Origin: Coffea arabica
Lineage: Eukaryota > Streptophyta > Magnoliopsida > Gentianales > Rubiaceae
Reading direction: 5' to 3'
Length of the DNA: 64,000 nucleotides
Assembly (NCBI RefSeq): GCF_036785885.1
Contig: NC_092312.1
Span: 17,378,001-17,442,000 of the forward strand
Shown here: positions 60,801-64,000 of the stretch, in pieces
Layout: each line of letters begins with the position of its first letter
Numbering within the stretch: the stretch's first letter is position 1
Notes under the pieces: generated by a model
Databases searched by the model: none
Seen by the model: only the letters and a program-made list of their open reading frames with translations
Told to the model about the DNA's origin: nothing
Translations under genes and position numbers: made by a program

Positions 60801-63221
60801 GAAAATGGAAGCATGGTGAATTGCATCATCTCATGACAAATTTCCAAAGGTAAAAGTGGGGAAGGAAAGGTTTAGCTGCTGAAAGGAGGATTAGCATACA
60901 GTTGGATTTTCGCAATACCAAACATGCTCTTAATGAGAAAAAACAAATATTGTCCTTTGCATAGAAATCCTACTGTCAAGAAATGTGGCTTTAACTCCAT
61001 TTGCTCTTCCGTATTCCAAGAAAGGGCAATCTGTCTGGAGTAAAATCACCTCAGATACACCTCCAAACAAAAACGATGTTTAAACATTGCACACCATCTG
61101 CCACTGCTATAAGTAAATTAGACACCAAAAAGCCTTACAGGTTGAACATTAGAAACCATTATTGAAACGAGATGCAGATATTGAAATATAGGTTATGCCA
61201 ATAGCACCATCAGCAACCCAAAAACCATCAGATATGGAAACTCTCCATTCAACTCATTGTTACAGAATTCTTGACACAAAGAGACAGTTTTGAAAATCAA
61301 TAATAAGAAAATAAGATGGAATAAGTTTTCATTAGATACAGTATAGAAAACTACATAATTTATAATTGGCCCATACCTGGAGGGATAAGAATTCCTTGGA
61401 CCCCAAAAAAACAGCTTGCAATATTAATACTTGTCACATTATCAACTTGGCTTGCAAGAGCCACAAAGGTTGCATCCCTGCAAGTGCTCAAGGTCATATT
61501 ATCTGCTGCCAGACCAATAAGATTTCGAAGATACAGAATGCCAGAATTTAAACACTTCCTGCAGTCACTTTCCAATCTCAATGGCACTCTGCAATTTTCT
61601 TCAACATCTGTAAACTTTGGAGATTGTAGCATCTGATTAACAGTTGTTCGACCTTGGCAATCATAATTAACAGGAATTTTAGTCCCAAAGCCACAAAAGA
61701 CAGTTGCATTTCTTGTTACTCCATACAAATCCAATGTTGCTGATATTGTACGGAGGCAGATCTCAACTGAGTCCAGACTAACCCCTAGATTACTTGTCAG
61801 ATTTGCATATCGAGCAACAGAAACAGCAATTAAGGCATTAATGTAGCGGCAACAGTTCCCTCTTTCTTCCTTGGTGGAGCAAATTGAGGCTGCCGGTGTA
61901 AAGTTAGACTGACTTAGATCTAATGGGCAATCTGCAAAAATATCAGGACAAAGGACTATATGAATTCTTGCAAATCAAAATTTTTGTCAGAAGTTGTCTC
62001 AACTTTTAAGATTCAGGTTCCTGATTGTATTGACTGGGGAACATAATTAGAGCAACAACCAGAACCAATTTTGAGAATCAGATGAGGTCTAGAAGAAGTA
62101 TAGCAAGTCAAAATAAAATCCCAAAAATATTATATCTTTAACATAATTCTTAACTGTCAAAAAGGTCATTGATGCAGAGTGCTTCCATCAGAAACTCCTA
62201 CCTTCCTCTGTCCTAGAGGATTGAAAATGCCCTGACCTTCTCCTAATCAACTAGGGAGCTACCTTTTGATGTTCCTAAACTGCTCATTTTTCTTGAAGAT
62301 GTTTGTTTGGTAGGCTCCAGCCAAAGAGATTTATCAGGATCCAGTAATGGAAAATCCAATGTCCTTTATCCAAGGCCATCTTTTTCCAAGTTGGAAACAT
62401 AGTATGTTAAAGAAAATTTTGAAGGCTTCTTTCTTACCAAAATGGCATTTTAAGAAGAAAAATTCATCTCAAATACCAGGCTTTCCAGGAATTAAGCATC
62501 AGCATAATGTTTTTAGTTCACAGCATTGCAAAGTCGATCAAATATACAACCACAGTGCTAATCCAAATAAAAATCCGCCACAGTTTCAGCTTACTCTTAG
62601 TATTAGAGCTATAAATTCACCCAAAAACCCTCCAGCTAACTACCTGACCAAACATGCAGAACACCATTACTGTTTCACCTTTGACAAGGACAAACAGATT
62701 TTTTTTTTTTGGAAACACGGCCAAGTTCAAGCCACCCTCTTCAATGTATTGAGGGACTGTGGCTTACCATAAACGAATGAGAACAGCAACAGAAAACACT
62801 AATTACCACAAATTCCAAAACACAAATTCGCAAGATATAAAATTGACAGCTTGCTATAATTTAAAGTTCACAGTAGCTCCCAAATAGAAAGTCTGTCAAT
62901 CTAACCCATAAATAAGACCAAAGAAGGCCCAGCTAAGCAGCATACAAGAGCAAAGCAGAGAGAAACAGAGGAACAAACTACTAACAAAATTTTGCCCACA
63001 AGACCAAAACACTAGTACAGAAAACGCTCTTTTGAGTAAAAATAAACCGAAGAAAGTTCTCCAAGGAAAGGAGATCAGTGACATACCCACAAAGGGAAAG
63101 AGTGAAGATTGGAGAAATGGATTAGCACTTAACACTTACCAGAATTGACCATTGTTAAAGAACACGGCATTTCAAGAAAAAGCAGCAGACCGAGAAAGAT
63201 GACCAGCCCGTGTAATTCCAT
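57875..63221 (-). CDS. SPARK-domain receptor-like protein kinase (At1g49730/At3g19300 type)
   Basis: Plasma-membrane receptor kinase with an extracellular SPARK domain. Related kinases (KIN3/ARK group) are linked to arbuscular mycorrhiza in other plants. Nine exons (63140-63221, 61377-61931, 60106-60387, 59732-59993, 59523-59575, 59299-59366, 59091-59180, 58531-58615, 57875-58404) join to 2007 bp, 668 residues. Residues 1-22 are a signal peptide ([15 protein letters not shown]). The SPARK domain (28-205) is Cys-rich: [59 protein letters not shown] Pro/Ser stalk and a membrane helix (about 253-276) follow. The kinase domain has [17 protein letters not shown] with the lysine, [26 protein letters not shown] and [20 protein letters not shown], so catalytic residues are complete. 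Intron 1 is 1.2 kb. Confidence 0.95.
60499..60576. repeat. Perfect 36 bp direct repeat, period 42 bp
   Basis: atccagcatttagaaagtat plus the next 16 bases occurs at 60499-60534 and again unchanged at 60541-60576, in intron 2 of the receptor kinase. Identity implies a recent slippage or duplication. Confidence 0.9.
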
Positions 63222-64000
63222 AGTGTAGAAAACTGGAAACTGGGAGTGGACCCAAAAGACTTGGGAGGATGAAGAATGATGCTCCTGAGGAAGAGTGATT
63301 GAATGCGATGTGAGCAGTGACGTGGTTTAGCACATAGTTGGACAAATACAACACCACTCCTTGGATTGCTCCAAAAATATTGCAATGCAAATTGGCAAAG
63401 GCACTCAAGTCTTCAGAACCCTGAGACGTGTCAATACCAGTGTGTGCAACTTTTGACTAGTTTTAGACTTGGTTAAGACTGAGCTGAGCAGCAACCCCAC
63501 CAACGTCTCTCGAGTCCCTGAGCGTTACTGGCATGTTTTCCCCTAGTTCTGGTTGTTTAAGCATAAAAACCACACCAACAATTTATAAGACATTTGGTTG
63601 GAATCCATGTTTGGATTGCTGTTTTCTAAGTAAAAATTTTCTTCGTAAACACATTTTTCAATCTTCTTTTCATCTTACGTATATCAGATCGATACAATAG
63701 ATTTTTCTATAAATATTTCAAGAAAAAAATAATCCAATGCAATAAATGAAAGGATTTAATTTTTGATAATCCCACCCGCCATTATTATAAAGAAGAATAG
63801 GAGTAATATAGTACTAATAATAATGAAATGTACGTGGATAGGTTTAGGTTATATTATTCCTTCTCATGGCCAAAAACTATTATAGAACTAATTTTGTGGT
63901 GGTACCACCCTATCTTTTTTTTTCACATGCTTGGAAAGCGAACGCCCTAATACCATCCATGAATTTCTTCGATTGCATGAACTTTGATATCAAACTGAAA
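63222..64000. other. Upstream flank of receptor kinase
   Basis: Should hold the promoter and leader of the minus-strand kinase gene. MITE copy F lies about 390-520 bases upstream of its ATG. No other gene is seen. Confidence 0.5.
63607..63738 (+). mobile_element. MITE copy F of the GTGTTTGGA family, degraded
   Basis: Starts atgtttggattgct and ends aataatccaatgc, with a worn core (gtaaacacatttttcaatct and cttacgtatatcagat). About 132 bp. Confidence 0.6.

Overview
This 64 kb window is nuclear DNA from a flowering plant, almost certainly a eudicot. The genes have many introns with GT-AG borders. They encode plant-only families, the spacers are AT-rich and full of small transposons, and there is a fragment of chloroplast ycf2. 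Gene and repeat style would fit an asterid, perhaps a coffee-family relative, but that is a weak guess. No prokaryotic or viral gene was seen.

Layout. (1) 1-3966, minus: core alpha-1,3-fucosyltransferase of the Golgi, FUT11/FUT12 type, with its 3' end cut off by the window edge. (2) 3967-12463: spacer with one well-bounded Helitron (7511-9645), a second Helitron 3' end and a MITE. (3) 12464-16966, minus: COR27/COR28-type cold and clock protein, with a group of evening elements upstream. (4) 20011-20817, minus: DUF1685 protein. (5) 26638-28916, plus: ABF/AREB bZIP factor of abscisic acid signalling. (6) 30511-33789, minus: two-domain DJ-1 protein, probably plastidial and DJ1C-like. (7) 37797-42397, plus: mitochondrial methylcrotonoyl-CoA carboxylase beta subunit. 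(8) 43030-43102: tRNA-Arg(UCU). (9) 43544-46908, plus: plastid thioredoxin m3, whose single intron holds a Mutator-like element with a perfect 9 bp target duplication and a MITE inside it. (10) 50702-52285, plus: NYN-domain RNase-like protein with two LOTUS domains. (11) 54122-56630, minus: decayed subtilase, interrupted by the ycf2 fragment. (12) 57875-63221, minus: SPARK-domain receptor kinase.

The genes do not form an operon or one pathway. Their order is the informative part. From memory of Arabidopsis loci, FUT-ABF-SPARK kinase recurs on chromosomes 1 and 3, COR28-DUF1685-ABF3-DJ1C-MCCB lies on chromosome 4, and NYN-TrxM3 is adjacent on chromosome 2. This window appears to hold all of these together, as expected of an ancestral block that Arabidopsis later split by duplication and gene loss. 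ABF and COR27-type proteins both act in cold or drought responses, but that shared theme is an inference.

Exon borders were drawn by hand from splice signals, reading frame and family knowledge. Complete gene models keep an open frame from ATG to stop.
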